Both the position numbers and the translations under genes were made by a program. This document shows positions 26,401-36,037 of a stretch of 38,760 nt of DNA, in pieces. The DNA lies in assembly GCA_024225275.1 (NCBI GenBank), contig JAAEMS010000091.1, positions 1-38,760 on the forward strand. Direction: 5' to 3'. Below the pieces are notes generated by a model. The model did no database searches. It saw nothing but the letters and a program-made list of their open reading frames with translations, and was not told the DNA's origin. Source of the DNA: Actinomycetes bacterium (GTDB taxonomy: Bacteria > Actinomycetota > Acidimicrobiia > Acidimicrobiales > JAAEMS01). Within the stretch, counting starts at the first letter, position 1, and each line of letters opens with the position of its first letter.

Positions 26401-28746
26401 ATGAAGGTCCTTCTCTCCTGGATGCAGGAGTTCGCCCCTGAGATCGCCGGCGATCCCATCGAGCTCGGCGAGCAGCTCAGCGACCTCGGCCTGGCGGTCG
26501 AGGAGCTCAAGCACCTCGGCGGCGGGCTCGGCGGCATCGTCGTGGCCCGGGTCCTCGACCTGCGCAAGCACCCCGACGCCGACCGCATCCAATTGGTCGA
26601 TGTCGACGCAGGCGACGGCGAGGCTCTTCAGATCTGCTGCGGCGCATTCAACATGAGTGTCGGCGACCTGGTGCCTCTGGCCACCATTGGCGCGACCATG
26701 CCCAACGGAATGGAGATCGCCAAGCGCAAGATGCGGGGTCAGACCTCCAACGGCATGCTCTGTTCTGGCGCCGAGCTCGACCTGGGCGACGACCACGACG
26801 GCATCATGGTGCTCAACGGCGACCTCGCTCCCGGCACGGCTTTCGCCGAGGCCATGGGTATCGAACCCGACGTCCTGTTCGACCTCGAGGTGAACCCCAA
26901 CCGCCCTGACGCGATGAGCATCGCCGGGGTCAGCCGCGACCTGGCCGCCCGTCTCTGCGTGCCGTTCAACCTGCCCGACCCCACCGTTCCCGCCATGGGG
27001 TCCATCGAGGGTCGCACCTCGGTCGAGGTCCATGACTCCGAGCTGTGCCCCCGCTTCGGCTCCCGGGTGCTCGACGGGGTGTCGGTGGGCCAGTCGCCAG
27101 CCTGGATGAGCCAGCGGCTCCTGGCCCTCGGCATGCGCCCCATCAACAATCTGGTCGACATCTCGAACTATGTGATGCTCGAGCTGGGCCAGCCCAATCA
27201 CACCTACGACCTCGATCTGGTGCCCGACGGGCATCTTGGGGTCCGCATGGCCCGCGACGGCGACCGGCTCACCACCCTCGATGACACCGAGCGCAACCTC
27301 ATTGCCGCCGACGGTGTCATCGTGAACCGGGCCGACGAACCCATCGGCCTGGCCGGCGTGATGGGCGGTGCCTCCACCGAGATCTCCGAATCCACCACCT
27401 CGGCTGTGGTCGAGGCTGCCGTGTGGCATCGCATCCGCATCGCCAAGACGGCGCGTCGGCTCAACCTGCGGTCAGAAGCCTCGGCCCGTTTCGAGAAGGG
27501 TGTCGACCCCGGTGGCATCGAGTTGGCTCTGGACCGCTTCGCCGAGCTGGCGGTAGCGGCGGGCGCCACCGCGGCCGAGGGCACCCTGGTGTCGGGCCCG
27601 GCCCCGGTCAACGCCCCGATCCGGGTGCGGACTCATCGGGTGAACGAGCTCATTGGTGTCGACCTCCAGGCCGGCACCATGAAGAGCTTGCTCGACCCCA
27701 TCGGGTTCGAGACCGAACTGGTCGACGGTGATCTCGACGTCACCATTCCCACCTTTCGGCCCGACAGCGACTCCGAGATCGACATCATCGAAGAGGTCGC
27801 CCGGTGCCACAGCTACTCGAAGGTGGCCAAGACGGTGCCGTCGTCGCCCCGATCAGGCCACTTGACCCGCCGCCAGCTGACCCGCCGACGCCTGCGCTCG
27901 GCCCTGACCGGTCTCGGTCTCAGCGAAGCCATGCCCCTGCCGTTCCTGGCTCCCGGCGACCTCACCAAGACCGGGCTGGCCGACGACGGCATCGTCGTGG
28001 CCAATCCGCTGGTGGCCGAGGAGTCGATCATGCGTACCTCGCTGCTGCCGGGCATGGTCAAGGCCGTTGCCACCAACCAGCGTCACCGCAACGGGAACGT
28101 GGCCCTGTTCGAGATTGGCAACACCTTCGCCGATGAGGGCGGTGAGCTGCCCCACGAGACCGAGCACGTGGTCGCCGTCCTGGCCGGGGACGATGCTTCG
28201 GCCGCGGTGGGGTTGTGGCAGGCCCTGGCCGGTCATGTCCATGTGCCTGGTTCGCGTCTGGTCGACGAGTCGATCGCCGGGCTGCATCCCAGCCGGGCGG
28301 CCCGGGTCGAGATCGATGACGTGACCGTGGCCGTGGTAGGTGAGATCGATCCGGCGGTGCTGGAGCGCTGGGAGGTCGAGGGAAGAGTGGCGTGGCTCGA
28401 CATCGACCTCGACGCCGTACTCGGGTTCGAGCTCGAACCCGCCGACTACCTACCCGTGAGCCGCTATCCGTCCAGCGACATCGATCTCGCCTTCGAGGTG
28501 GCCGACGGTTGCCCGGCCCAAGACCTCGAAGCCACCCTGCGTGAGGCCGGGGGCGATCTACTGGCCTCGCTTCAGCTCTTCGACGTATACCGGGGTACAG
28601 GTCTGCCCGAGGGCACCCGGTCGCTGGCCTTCGGACTCCGGCTCCAGGCCACCGATCGCACCCTCACCGACGACGAGGTGGCATCGGTTCGGCAGCGTTG
28701 CATCGAGGTCGTCGAGATTCAGCACCCGGCCCGCCTGCGGGGCTGA
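26401..28746 (+). CDS. pheT: Phenylalanyl-tRNA synthetase beta chain
   Basis: The 781-residue beta chain provides tRNA binding and editing of mischarged Tyr-tRNA(Phe). Visible regions in order are the N-terminal MKVLLSWMQEF, an EMAP-like tRNA-binding domain (about 40-150, RKHPDADRIQLVDVD), the B3/4 editing domain (about 200-390, MRPINNLVDISNYVMLELGQP), the B5 domain, the inactive synthetase-like core and the C-terminal anticodon-binding FDX domain (from about 690, SRYPSSDIDLAFEV). GAGG lies about 8 bases before ATG 26401. No residue loss was noted. Confidence 0.97.
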   Translation: MKVLLSWMQEFAPEIAGDPIELGEQLSDLGLAVEELKHLGGGLGGIVVARVLDLRKHPDADRIQLVDVDAGDGEALQICCGAFNMSVGDLVPLATIGATMPNGMEIAKRKMRGQTSNGMLCSGAELDLGDDHDGIMVLNGDLAPGTAFAEAMGIEPDVLFDLEVNPNRPDAMSIAGVSRDLAARLCVPFNLPDPTVPAMGSIEGRTSVEVHDSELCPRFGSRVLDGVSVGQSPAWMSQRLLALGMRPINNLVDISNYVMLELGQPNHTYDLDLVPDGHLGVRMARDGDRLTTLDDTERNLIAADGVIVNRADEPIGLAGVMGGASTEISESTTSAVVEAAVWHRIRIAKTARRLNLRSEASARFEKGVDPGGIELALDRFAELAVAAGATAAEGTLVSGPAPVNAPIRVRTHRVNELIGVDLQAGTMKSLLDPIGFETELVDGDLDVTIPTFRPDSDSEIDIIEEVARCHSYSKVAKTVPSSPRSGHLTRRQLTRRRLRSALTGLGLSEAMPLPFLAPGDLTKTGLADDGIVVANPLVAEESIMRTSLLPGMVKAVATNQRHRNGNVALFEIGNTFADEGGELPHETEHVVAVLAGDDASAAVGLWQALAGHVHVPGSRLVDESIAGLHPSRAARVEIDDVTVAVVGEIDPAVLERWEVEGRVAWLDIDLDAVLGFELEPADYLPVSRYPSSDIDLAFEVADGCPAQDLEATLREAGGDLLASLQLFDVYRGTGLPEGTRSLAFGLRLQATDRTLTDDEVASVRQRCIEVVEIQHPARLRG

Positions 28747-28763
28747 CTCATCCGGCCCCCTAC

Positions 28764-28777
28764 AGGTCGAAGGACCT
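28764..28777 (+). terminator. Small hairpin after pheT
   Basis: AGGTC (28764-28768) pairs with GACCT (28773-28777) around GAAG, followed by TTC. It is 17 bases after the pheT stop and could be a weak terminator. The stem is only 5 bp. Confidence 0.25.
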
Positions 28778-28837
28778 TCACCGATCCGAACCCCACAACT
28801 ACTACGTTCTCAGCCCTGTCTGCCGATCTTGATACCC

Positions 28838-31303
28838 ATGGAGGAGCGTCACGCGCCTGGGACCGGGGTAGTCCAGATCGATCACATGCTGGATGACCTG
28901 CCGGTGGCGGTCACCATCATCGATGACCAGGGTCAGCAGGTGCACGCCAACCGCACCTTCTGGGAGCTCTTCGCGGTGCCGGTATCGCGCCGGGCGGAAT
29001 CGAGCCTCCCCTTGTTGCTTCATCCCGAGGAGGAATTCGGGGACGAGGTCTTCGGTGAACTGACCTCCGGTTCAGCCGACAAGGTCAGGGTATTCCGTGA
29101 GTTCGTTCGCCCCGATGGAAGCGGGTTTCGAGGCCAGCTGACCGTCGTGTCGCTGGAGCTCGGGACCGGCCAGCCGTGGTTCCTGTGTGTCGTCGATGAC
29201 ATGTCGGAGCGGGTGAGTGCGTCCGACGAGTTGGGCCGGTTGGCCCGCGTGGTCGAGTCGACCTCCGACCTGGTGGGCGTGCTCGATCTGTCCGGTCGGG
29301 TCATCTATCTCAACCACGCGGCCCGGGCCTTCTTCGCCGTCTCCGAAGCAGAGACCGCCGCCAGCACCGACCTGTACACCCCCGATTCGATCGTCAAGTT
29401 CGCCACCGAGATCCGCCCCGTCATAGAGGAGGGCCGGACCTGGGCGGGTGAGTTGACGATGGTGCGTTCGGACGGTGCGGTCGTGTCCGTCCTCCAGTCG
29501 ATCGCACCCGATGAATCCAGTCACGATGTGCTCCGCCTCTCCGTGGTGGGCCGGCCGGTCGATCACGTGGAGTCCGGCCCCGGGTCCCAGCTGGAACGAG
29601 CCGGCGTCGACGACGAACTGGTCGTGGGGTTGGCCGCCCAGTTGGCGCCGGTTCAGCAACGGGTCAATGCCGTCGCCTCCGAGATCGAGGCCAACCTGCC
29701 GGGGACGGCGGGCTCGATTCGCGAAGCAGCGTCGGTGCTCGACCGGTTGGTAGGCGATCTCGATGAGCTTGTCGGGGGAGCCGAGCCGGTCCCCGTCGAG
29801 CTGATTCCGGCCGACCCGGTGGCCGTGGCCCGGATGATCATCGATGAGCTGTCCGCCGAAGGGGTCGATCTCAGCCTCGAAATCCGGCCGTTGGTGCCCT
29901 GGGAGCTCCCCGATTCGGCCACCCTCGAGCAAACGATCCGCCGGGCCCTCGACGCAGTGGCGAACGCCCACGAACCGTCGAGCATCAAGCTGATCCCCGC
30001 TCCCGACGATCGTACCGACACCCTCGGCATCGAGGTCTGCGGACCTCGGGTCGCGGACATCGGTGACCTGAGCCTCCTGGTCCTTCGCCGGTTCGTCCAA
30101 CGTCGGGGCGGAGTCATGACCGCGGCTTCCGACTCGGGCCGCGGCATCGTGTCCATAGAGCTTCCGGTGGCCGATGGTGGGGGTGCTGTCCGTCCGGCCC
30201 GGATCGCCAAGCCACGGGCACTGGCTGGGGTCGACCGTGGCCTACAACCCCGTAGCGAACCCGCGCCAGCCCCCGTCTCCCCCCCTGCTCCGGTGCCGGC
30301 GGCTCCTCCTCCTCCTCCTCCTCCTCCTGCTCGCGGGCCAGCTGGCCATGCCGAGGCGGGGCCGGAAGCCGTTCCCGTCGAACCGGCTGCCTTCACCAGA
30401 CCCGAGCCGGTTGCCTCTGAGCCAGATGTTGGGCCTGCGGTTCAGTCCTTCAAGGTGCTGTCGGTCGACGACAACGACAGCAGCCAGATGCTCCTGGCTG
30501 ACCATCTCCGCGGCCTGGGCCACGCTCCTTTCCTCACCGACTGTGGCTCGGTCGTTCCCGACCTCATCACCGAGGTCGAGCCCGACATCGTGCTCCTGGC
30601 TGTCGAGCTCCCCGACATCGATGGCCCCGATCTGTGCCGCTATGTGCGGGCCAGTGGCTGGGCCGGACCGATTCTGGGGATCACGGCCGACCCGTTGGCC
30701 GCCAGCAGTGAGCGGTGTCAGAGTTCCGGAATGGACGGTTTGCTCACCAAGCCGGTCGACCTCGAGATCCTCGGGCCCCTACTCAGCGAGGCCGTTGAGC
30801 TGTGCACTCCAACCGGTGCCCACTTCGCGTCGCCTGGGACTCCGGCACCCGTGCCCGCATTCCAGAACGCCCCGGTGGGCGAGGCCCCTGAACCCGCGAT
30901 CAACTCCGACCCGGTGGCCGTGGAAGTGCTCGACCCGGAGCCTCCGTCGGTGCCGGCGACGTCTGGTTCGACATCTGCTCGGCACGCCCTCGATACCCTC
31001 GCCGCCGAGCTCGGCAGTCGGGAACGGGTGCTCCCGACCGTCGATGGCTTCCTGGTCGACTTCGATGACCGCATCGAGCGGCTGCTCAGCGATAACCTGA
31101 TCGATGCCCAGTCGACGGTCGACGGCCTGTTGGCCGTGAGCGCCATGCTCAGCCTGAACGAGCTCGTCGACCAGGTTCTGCTGGTGAATACCAGTTTGGC
31201 TGCCGGTATCAGCCACCCCGACGCCGACAAGGTGAGGTCGGTGGCCGCGGTGTCCAAGGCATCCCTCGAGGCTTGGCGTGCCGCCCGGCCCGTCGCCATC
31301 TGA
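28838..31303 (+). CDS. PAS-PAS hybrid-kinase-like protein without phosphotransfer residues
   Basis: The 821-residue soluble protein looks like a hybrid histidine kinase by order: PAS 1 (about 14-110), PAS 2 (about 125-240), a helical plus ATPase-like region (about 255-460), a Pro-rich linker with eight consecutive Pro, a receiver-like domain (538-655) and a C-terminal HPt-like helical bundle (about 710-821). The helical region has no H-box His (AAQLAPV where SHELRTPL is usual) and the DxGxG and GLGL ATP motifs are unrecognisable. The receiver has Ala588 at the phospho-Asp site but keeps DD (544-545), Thr and Lys. The bundle lacks the HPt His. No membrane segment or Shine-Dalgarno is seen at ATG 28838; TTG 28829 is an alternative. 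Function unknown. Confidence 0.8.
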   Translation: MEERHAPGTGVVQIDHMLDDLPVAVTIIDDQGQQVHANRTFWELFAVPVSRRAESSLPLLLHPEEEFGDEVFGELTSGSADKVRVFREFVRPDGSGFRGQLTVVSLELGTGQPWFLCVVDDMSERVSASDELGRLARVVESTSDLVGVLDLSGRVIYLNHAARAFFAVSEAETAASTDLYTPDSIVKFATEIRPVIEEGRTWAGELTMVRSDGAVVSVLQSIAPDESSHDVLRLSVVGRPVDHVESGPGSQLERAGVDDELVVGLAAQLAPVQQRVNAVASEIEANLPGTAGSIREAASVLDRLVGDLDELVGGAEPVPVELIPADPVAVARMIIDELSAEGVDLSLEIRPLVPWELPDSATLEQTIRRALDAVANAHEPSSIKLIPAPDDRTDTLGIEVCGPRVADIGDLSLLVLRRFVQRRGGVMTAASDSGRGIVSIELPVADGGGAVRPARIAKPRALAGVDRGLQPRSEPAPAPVSPPAPVPAAPPPPPPPPARGPAGHAEAGPEAVPVEPAAFTRPEPVASEPDVGPAVQSFKVLSVDDNDSSQMLLADHLRGLGHAPFLTDCGSVVPDLITEVEPDIVLLAVELPDIDGPDLCRYVRASGWAGPILGITADPLAASSERCQSSGMDGLLTKPVDLEILGPLLSEAVELCTPTGAHFASPGTPAPVPAFQNAPVGEAPEPAINSDPVAVEVLDPEPPSVPATSGSTSARHALDTLAAELGSRERVLPTVDGFLVDFDDRIERLLSDNLIDAQSTVDGLLAVSAMLSLNELVDQVLLVNTSLAAGISHPDADKVRSVAAVSKASLEAWRAARPVAI

Positions 31304-31316
31304 CCCCTGCGTCATC

Positions 31317-31343
31317 CCTGGTTCGGGCGTCAGACGAACCGGG
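31317..31343 (+). terminator. Terminator upstream of the arg operon
   Basis: CCTGGTTCG (31317-31325) pairs with CGAACCGGG (31335-31343) over nine positions, one of them a T-G wobble, with a 9-base loop. It lies 14 bases after the PAS-protein stop and would insulate the argC promoter. There is no T-run. Confidence 0.5.
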
Positions 31344-31356
31344 TAGGGCAAACGGG

Positions 31357-31392
31357 GTTGCATAAAGATGCACGCATGCGTATGATACTGCA
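31357..31392 (+). promoter_or_regulatory. argC promoter with overlapping ArgR boxes
   Basis: TTGCAT (31358-31363) and TATGAT (31381-31386) are exactly 17 bases apart. The start point predicted 6-7 bases on is the A of the argC ATG (31393), so the transcript is probably leaderless. TGCATAAAGATGCA (31359-31372) is a perfect ARG-box-like palindrome covering the -35, and a weaker half-conserved copy (GCGTATGATACTGCAA, 31378-31393) covers the -10, as expected for paired sites of the ArgR hexamer. argR is in the same operon, giving arginine feedback. Confidence 0.75.
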
Positions 31393-32439
31393 ATGTCTTC
31401 AGTCCAGTACGACATTGCCATCGTCGGAGCCTCCGGATTCACCGGTGCCGAGCTCCTCCGGATCCTGGCCGGTCACCCCCAGTGCCGCGTCGTGGCCGCG
31501 ACCGGCGACAGCCAGGCTGGCACCGCGGTGGCCAACCTCTATCCGAGCCTCGCCCCGGCCTACCCCGATCTGGTCTATGTCCCTTACACCCCTGAGCTGG
31601 CCGACGGGGTCGACCTGGTCTTCTGCGGCTTGCCCCACGGCGCCTCCCAGGACGTCATCCCCGACCTGACCGGCCGGGTGGGCCACATCGTCGATCTGGC
31701 GGCCGACTTCCGCCTCCACGACGCCTCCCTGTATCCCACCTGGTACGGCGACGAACACACCCGGCCCGACCTGCTCGACCAGTTCGTCTACGGCCTGCCC
31801 GAGCTCTACCGCGACAAGCTCGCCGGAGCTCCACTCATCGCCGCTCCCGGTTGCTATGTAACCACTTCGGCTCTTGCCCTGGCCCCCCTCGTGTCGGCCG
31901 GACTAATGGAACCCACCGGCATCGTGGTCGACGCAGCCAGCGGGGTGTCGGGCGCCGGTCGGGCCCCCAAGCCCAACACCACCTTCTGTGCCGCCGACGA
32001 GGACGTCACCGCCTACGGGTTGCTCAACCACCGGCACACCCCGGAGATCGAGCAGGCCGTCGGTGAACATGCCGGTCTCGACGTGCAGGTCCTGTTCACC
32101 CCCCACCTCGTGCCCGCCAACCGGGGCATCCTGGCCACCTGCTACGGCCGGTCCACCCGCAACACCACCACCGACGAGGTCCTGGCCGTCCTGGCCGAGG
32201 CCTACAGGGGAGAGCCCTTCGTGACCGTCAACGAGCGGTCGCCCTCCACCAAGGCCACCCTGGGCTCGAACAGTGCTCACCTCACTGCCCGGGTCGACCC
32301 CCGGACGGGCTGGATCGTCGCCATCGGCGCCCTCGACAACCTCGTGAAGGGAGCTTCGGGGCAGGCCGTGCAGTGCGCCAACCTTGCTCTCGGCATCGAC
32401 GAGACCGCCGGCCTGGCCTCGGTCGGGGTCTACCCCTGA
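31393..32439 (+). CDS. argC: N-acetyl-gamma-glutamyl-phosphate reductase
   Basis: ArgC reduces N-acetylglutamyl phosphate to the semialdehyde with NADPH. The 348-residue protein has the nucleotide-binding IVGASGFTGAELLR, the active-site Cys154 in APGCYVT, and the substrate region ASGVSGAGRAPK and HRHTPEIEQ. The length and GCYVT context mark the common type 1 enzyme. ATG 31393 coincides with the predicted transcript start; there is no Shine-Dalgarno. It overlaps argB by one base. Confidence 0.97.
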   Translation: MSSVQYDIAIVGASGFTGAELLRILAGHPQCRVVAATGDSQAGTAVANLYPSLAPAYPDLVYVPYTPELADGVDLVFCGLPHGASQDVIPDLTGRVGHIVDLAADFRLHDASLYPTWYGDEHTRPDLLDQFVYGLPELYRDKLAGAPLIAAPGCYVTTSALALAPLVSAGLMEPTGIVVDAASGVSGAGRAPKPNTTFCAADEDVTAYGLLNHRHTPEIEQAVGEHAGLDVQVLFTPHLVPANRGILATCYGRSTRNTTTDEVLAVLAEAYRGEPFVTVNERSPSTKATLGSNSAHLTARVDPRTGWIVAIGALDNLVKGASGQAVQCANLALGIDETAGLASVGVYP

Positions 32440-33368
32440 TGCCGACCCATTCCGAGAACCCTGAACCGGTCCTCACCTCACCCCACCGGCGGGCGTCGGT
32501 CCTGGTCGAGGCCCTGCCCTACATCCAGCGCTTCCGAGGCCGGATCGTCGTGGTCAAGTACGGCGGCAACGCCATGGTCGACCCCGAGCTCGCCCTCCGC
32601 TTCGCCGAGGACATCGTTCTCATGCACTCGGTGGGTATCCGGCCGGTCGTCGTCCACGGAGGGGGTCCCCAGATCGGCGAGCTGCTCGACAAGCTCGGCA
32701 TCAAGTCCGAGTTTCGCGACGGGCTCCGGGTCACCGATGCCGCCACCCTCGATGTGGCCCGCATGGTCCTGGTGGGGAAGGTCGGCCGCGACATCGTGGG
32801 CACCATCAACCGTCACGGGCCGCTGGCCGTGGGCCTGTCGGGCGAGGATGCCGGGCTCATCGGTGCGTCCCCCCGCGACCCTGCGTTGGGCTTCGTGGGC
32901 GACGTGGTGTCGGTCAACCCGGCCATCGTGGAGCGCCTCCTGGCCGAAGACCTGATCCCGGTCATCTCCACCATCGGCAGCGATGCCTTCGGGCAGGCCT
33001 ACAACATCAATGCCGACACGGTGGCCGGAGCCATCGCCAGAGCCCTCGAGGCCGAGAAGATCATCTATCTCACCGACGTCGAGGGTCTGCTCGACGACGT
33101 CGAGGACCCCAACTCGCTCATCCATCGGATCAGCGCCGCCGAGCTCCAGGCCCGCCTCGACGACGGCCGCCTGGCCGGTGGCATGATCCCCAAGGTCAGG
33201 GCCTGCATCGACGCCGTCAACCATGGGGTGGGCTCGGCCCACATGATCGACGGTCGCATCGAACACGTCGTCCTGCTCGAGGTCTTCACCGACGCTGGCA
33301 TCGGAACGATGATTACCGCTATACCCGATGCTTCTGCGCCGGACCGCCAGGATCCCGCGGCATCTTGA
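32439..33368 (+). CDS. argB: N-acetylglutamate kinase
   Basis: ArgB phosphorylates N-acetylglutamate. The 309-residue protein has VVVKYGGNAM, HGGGPQIGELL and the C-terminal TDVEGLLDD and GGMIPKVRACIDAV strings. The N-terminal helix before the kinase fold (HRRASVLVEALPYIQRFRG) is the hallmark of arginine-inhibited hexameric kinases, so feedback at enzyme level is expected as well. The start ATG shares its A with the argC stop. argJ, often between argC and argB, is not here. Confidence 0.97.
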   Translation: MPTHSENPEPVLTSPHRRASVLVEALPYIQRFRGRIVVVKYGGNAMVDPELALRFAEDIVLMHSVGIRPVVVHGGGPQIGELLDKLGIKSEFRDGLRVTDAATLDVARMVLVGKVGRDIVGTINRHGPLAVGLSGEDAGLIGASPRDPALGFVGDVVSVNPAIVERLLAEDLIPVISTIGSDAFGQAYNINADTVAGAIARALEAEKIIYLTDVEGLLDDVEDPNSLIHRISAAELQARLDDGRLAGGMIPKVRACIDAVNHGVGSAHMIDGRIEHVVLLEVFTDAGIGTMITAIPDASAPDRQDPAAS

Positions 33369-33423
33369 CCGCGCCCACGCCAGACCACTCACCCGCCTAC
33401 TCCACTCCCCAGGGGGACCAGAC

Positions 33424-34635
33424 ATGACCGACCATCCCACTGCCATGGGCGCCGACGCGGCCCTCGATCATTGCCCGGTCATGCCCAACTACGGGCCCCC
33501 GTCAGTGATGTTCGTGCGGGGCGAGGGCACCAAGCTGTGGGACCGTGACGGCAAGGAGTACCTCGACTTCCTCTGTGGCCTGGCTGTGACCTCCCTGGGT
33601 CACGCCCATCCAGCGGTGGCCGATGCCATTGCCGAGCAAGCCCGCACCCTGCTCCATGTGTCGAACCTCTTCGGCACCGAACCGCAGACCGAGGTGGCCC
33701 TCATCATTGATCGGCTCAACGGCGGCAGCGGTCAGGTGTTCTTCTGCAACTCGGGGGCCGAGGCCAACGAGGCCGCCATCAAGCTGGCCCGCAAGTGGGG
33801 CGGTGGCCAGCACGGCCGGCACGCCGTCGTATCGGCCTACAGCTCGTTCCACGGCCGGACCCTGGCCACCCTGCACGCCACTGGCCAGCCCGAGAAGCAC
33901 GAGCCTTTCCAGCCCCTGCCCGAGGGCTTCCGACATGTGGCCCTCAACGACATCGACGCAGTGGCCGCGGCCATCGATCCCACCGTGGCGGCCGTGCTGC
34001 TCGAGCCCGTCCAGGGTGAGGGTGGCGTGAACCCGGCCAACGTCGAGTACCTGAGGGCCGTCCGCCAACTGTGCGACGAGCGCGACGTTCTCCTGATCAT
34101 GGATGAGATCCAGACCGGCTTCGGTCGGCTGGGTAGCTGGTTCGGCTATCAGATGGCCGGAATTCAAGCTGACATCGTCACCATGGCCAAGGCCATGGGT
34201 AATGGTATGCCCATCGGGGCCTGTTGGGCCCGTACCGAGGTCGCTCAGGCGTTCAAGCCTGGTGACCATGGCACCACCTTCGGCGGACAGCCCATGGCCG
34301 CATCCGCGGCCCGGGCCACCCTCCGGGTCATGGAAGAGATCGACGCGCCCGCCATGGCCCAGGCCCAAGGCCAGAAGCTCAGCACCGCGCTGGGCGCGGT
34401 GGCGGGCGTGGTCAATGTTCGGGGAGCCGGCCTGTTGCTGGCCGCCGAGCTCGACCCCGAGGTCCTGGGCGACCGTAACGGTGGTGCCATCGCCGCCGCT
34501 TGCCTCGAGGCTGGCCTGATCGTCAACGGGGTGACCCCCACCGCGGTCCGCTTCGCCCCGCCCATCACTGTCTCGGACGCCGAGATCGAAGAGGCCGTCG
34601 CCCGGTTCGCGGCCGTGCTGGCCGGTGGGTCATGA
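33424..34635 (+). CDS. argD: Acetylornithine aminotransferase
   Basis: ArgD transaminates the semialdehyde to N-acetylornithine with PLP. The 403-residue class III aminotransferase shows [17 protein letters not shown], the [11 protein letters not shown] string, [13 protein letters not shown] and the PLP lysine in [22 protein letters not shown] lies about 7 bases before ATG 33424. The stop overlaps the argF ATG as ATGA. Confidence 0.96.
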   Translation: MTDHPTAMGADAALDHCPVMPNYGPPSVMFVRGEGTKLWDRDGKEYLDFLCGLAVTSLGHAHPAVADAIAEQARTLLHVSNLFGTEPQTEVALIIDRLNGGSGQVFFCNSGAEANEAAIKLARKWGGGQHGRHAVVSAYSSFHGRTLATLHATGQPEKHEPFQPLPEGFRHVALNDIDAVAAAIDPTVAAVLLEPVQGEGGVNPANVEYLRAVRQLCDERDVLLIMDEIQTGFGRLGSWFGYQMAGIQADIVTMAKAMGNGMPIGACWARTEVAQAFKPGDHGTTFGGQPMAASAARATLRVMEEIDAPAMAQAQGQKLSTALGAVAGVVNVRGAGLLLAAELDPEVLGDRNGGAIAAACLEAGLIVNGVTPTAVRFAPPITVSDAEIEEAVARFAAVLAGGS

Positions 34636-35522
34636 GGCACCTGCTCGAAGTCGACGATCTGACCGGCGCTGAGATCGCGCGGGTCCTCGACCTGGCCGAA
34701 GTCGCCGAGCCTCCTCAGGTGCTGGCGGGGTCGGGCCTGGCCCTGATCTTCGAGAAGCCGTCGGCCCGCACCCGCAACTCGATGGAGATGGCGGTCGTCC
34801 AGCTGGGGGGTCACCCCGTCTACATCCAGGGTGACGAGGTGAAGATGGGGGTGCGCGAGTCAGTCGGCGATGTGGCCCGCACCCTGGCCTCCTACCACGC
34901 CGCCATTGGGGCCCGGGTCTTCGAGCACGACAAGGTCGAGGGGCTGGCCGCCGCCGATGTGGCCCCCGTGGTCAATCTCCTGTCCGACGCCGCCCATCCC
35001 ATGCAGGCCCTGGCTGACCTGCTCACCCTGCGCCAGGAATGGGGCGAGCTGGAGGGCCGCACCGTGGCCTACGTGGGCGACGCCAACAATGTGGCCCGTT
35101 CGTTGGCCCTGGCGGCCGGACTCACCGGGGTGAAGGTTCGGGTGGGTAGCCCCCCGGGCTACCAGTTCTCCGACACCGATCTCGATCGCATCCGCTCCGT
35201 GGGCACCGACGTCACCGTCCACGATCGTCCCCAGGAAGCCGTCGAGGGGGCCGACGCGGTCTACACCGACGTCTGGACCTCGATGGGCCAGGAGAACGAG
35301 GCCGAAGAGCGGGGTCGGGCCTTCGAGGGCTGGAGCATCGACTCCCGCCTGATGACCGGCGTCGCCCAGGGCGGTGTGTTCCTTCACTGTCTGCCCGCCC
35401 ACCGGGGCGAGGAGGTCGCCGCCGAGGTCATCGACGGTCCTAGCAGCCGGGTATGGCCCCAGGCGGCCAACCGGATGCACTCGGCCCGGGGGCTACTGGC
35501 CTTCCTGCTCGGTGAGGTCTGA
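34632..35522 (+). CDS. argF: Ornithine carbamoyltransferase
   Basis: ArgF joins ornithine with carbamoyl phosphate, the product of CarAB at the other end of the window, to form citrulline. The 296-residue protein has the carbamoyl-phosphate loop [11 protein letters not shown] (SARTR rather than STRTR, seen in other actinobacteria as I recall), [11 protein letters not shown], and the ornithine-binding DVWTSMGQE and [11 protein letters not shown]. It starts at ATG 34632 within the argD stop and ends 1 base before the argR GTG. Confidence 0.96.
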   Translation: MRHLLEVDDLTGAEIARVLDLAEVAEPPQVLAGSGLALIFEKPSARTRNSMEMAVVQLGGHPVYIQGDEVKMGVRESVGDVARTLASYHAAIGARVFEHDKVEGLAAADVAPVVNLLSDAAHPMQALADLLTLRQEWGELEGRTVAYVGDANNVARSLALAAGLTGVKVRVGSPPGYQFSDTDLDRIRSVGTDVTVHDRPQEAVEGADAVYTDVWTSMGQENEAEERGRAFEGWSIDSRLMTGVAQGGVFLHCLPAHRGEEVAAEVIDGPSSRVWPQAANRMHSARGLLAFLLGEV

Positions 35523-35523
35523 G

Positions 35524-35985
35524 GTGGCAAAACAACAGCGCCAGCACCGAATCGCCCGCCTCCTCGAGGCCCACGCGGTCACCAACCAGGGCCAGCTCGT
35601 CGAGCTGCTGGGGGCCGACGGCGTGTCCGCCACCCAAGCCACGGTGTCGCGCGACCTGGAAGACCTGGGGGCCATCAAGGTGCGGGTGCCGGGCGGTGAG
35701 ACCGTGTACGCCATACCGGAGCTGCCCACCGAGCAGGTCGCCCCCGACAGCCACCTGAGGCGGGTGCTGGGCGAATGGGTGGTCGAGGTCGGCCGATCTC
35801 AGAACCTCGTCATCATGCGCACCCCACCTGGTTCGGCCCATGTGGTGGCTTCGGCCATCGACCGCGCCGGCGTAGCCGGCGTCCTGGGCACCGTGGCGGG
35901 CGACGACACCATCCTGGTGGTGGCCGCCGAGGACGCCGGCGGCGAGGGCGTGGCCGCCACCTTCCGCGATTTGGCCGGACTCTGA
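35524..35985 (+). CDS. argR: Arginine repressor
   Basis: ArgR binds ARG boxes as a hexamer when arginine is high. The 153 residues contain the winged-helix N-terminus (SATQATVSRDLEDLGAIKVR, about residues 37-56) and the C-terminal arginine-binding and oligomerisation domain with GTVAGDDTILVV. The GTG at 35524 has GGTGAGG just upstream and starts one base after argF. The likely operator is at 31357-31392, so it controls its own operon. Confidence 0.96.
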   Translation: MAKQQRQHRIARLLEAHAVTNQGQLVELLGADGVSATQATVSRDLEDLGAIKVRVPGGETVYAIPELPTEQVAPDSHLRRVLGEWVVEVGRSQNLVIMRTPPGSAHVVASAIDRAGVAGVLGTVAGDDTILVVAAEDAGGEGVAATFRDLAGL

Positions 35986-36037
35986 GCCGGCTCCACTACC
36001 CCCTGAACCCCAGAACGAGCACCCGAGGAATCACTTC

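Noticed and set aside
28541..28837. Longer N-terminus for the PAS protein, overlapping pheT
   Set aside because: The extra residues lie in the coding region of pheT in another frame and are rich in Arg, Pro and Ser like a shadow frame.
30297..30330. Poly-proline run as a possible sequencing error or frameshift
   Set aside because: The frame is the same on both sides, and a Pro-rich linker between domains is normal in such proteins.
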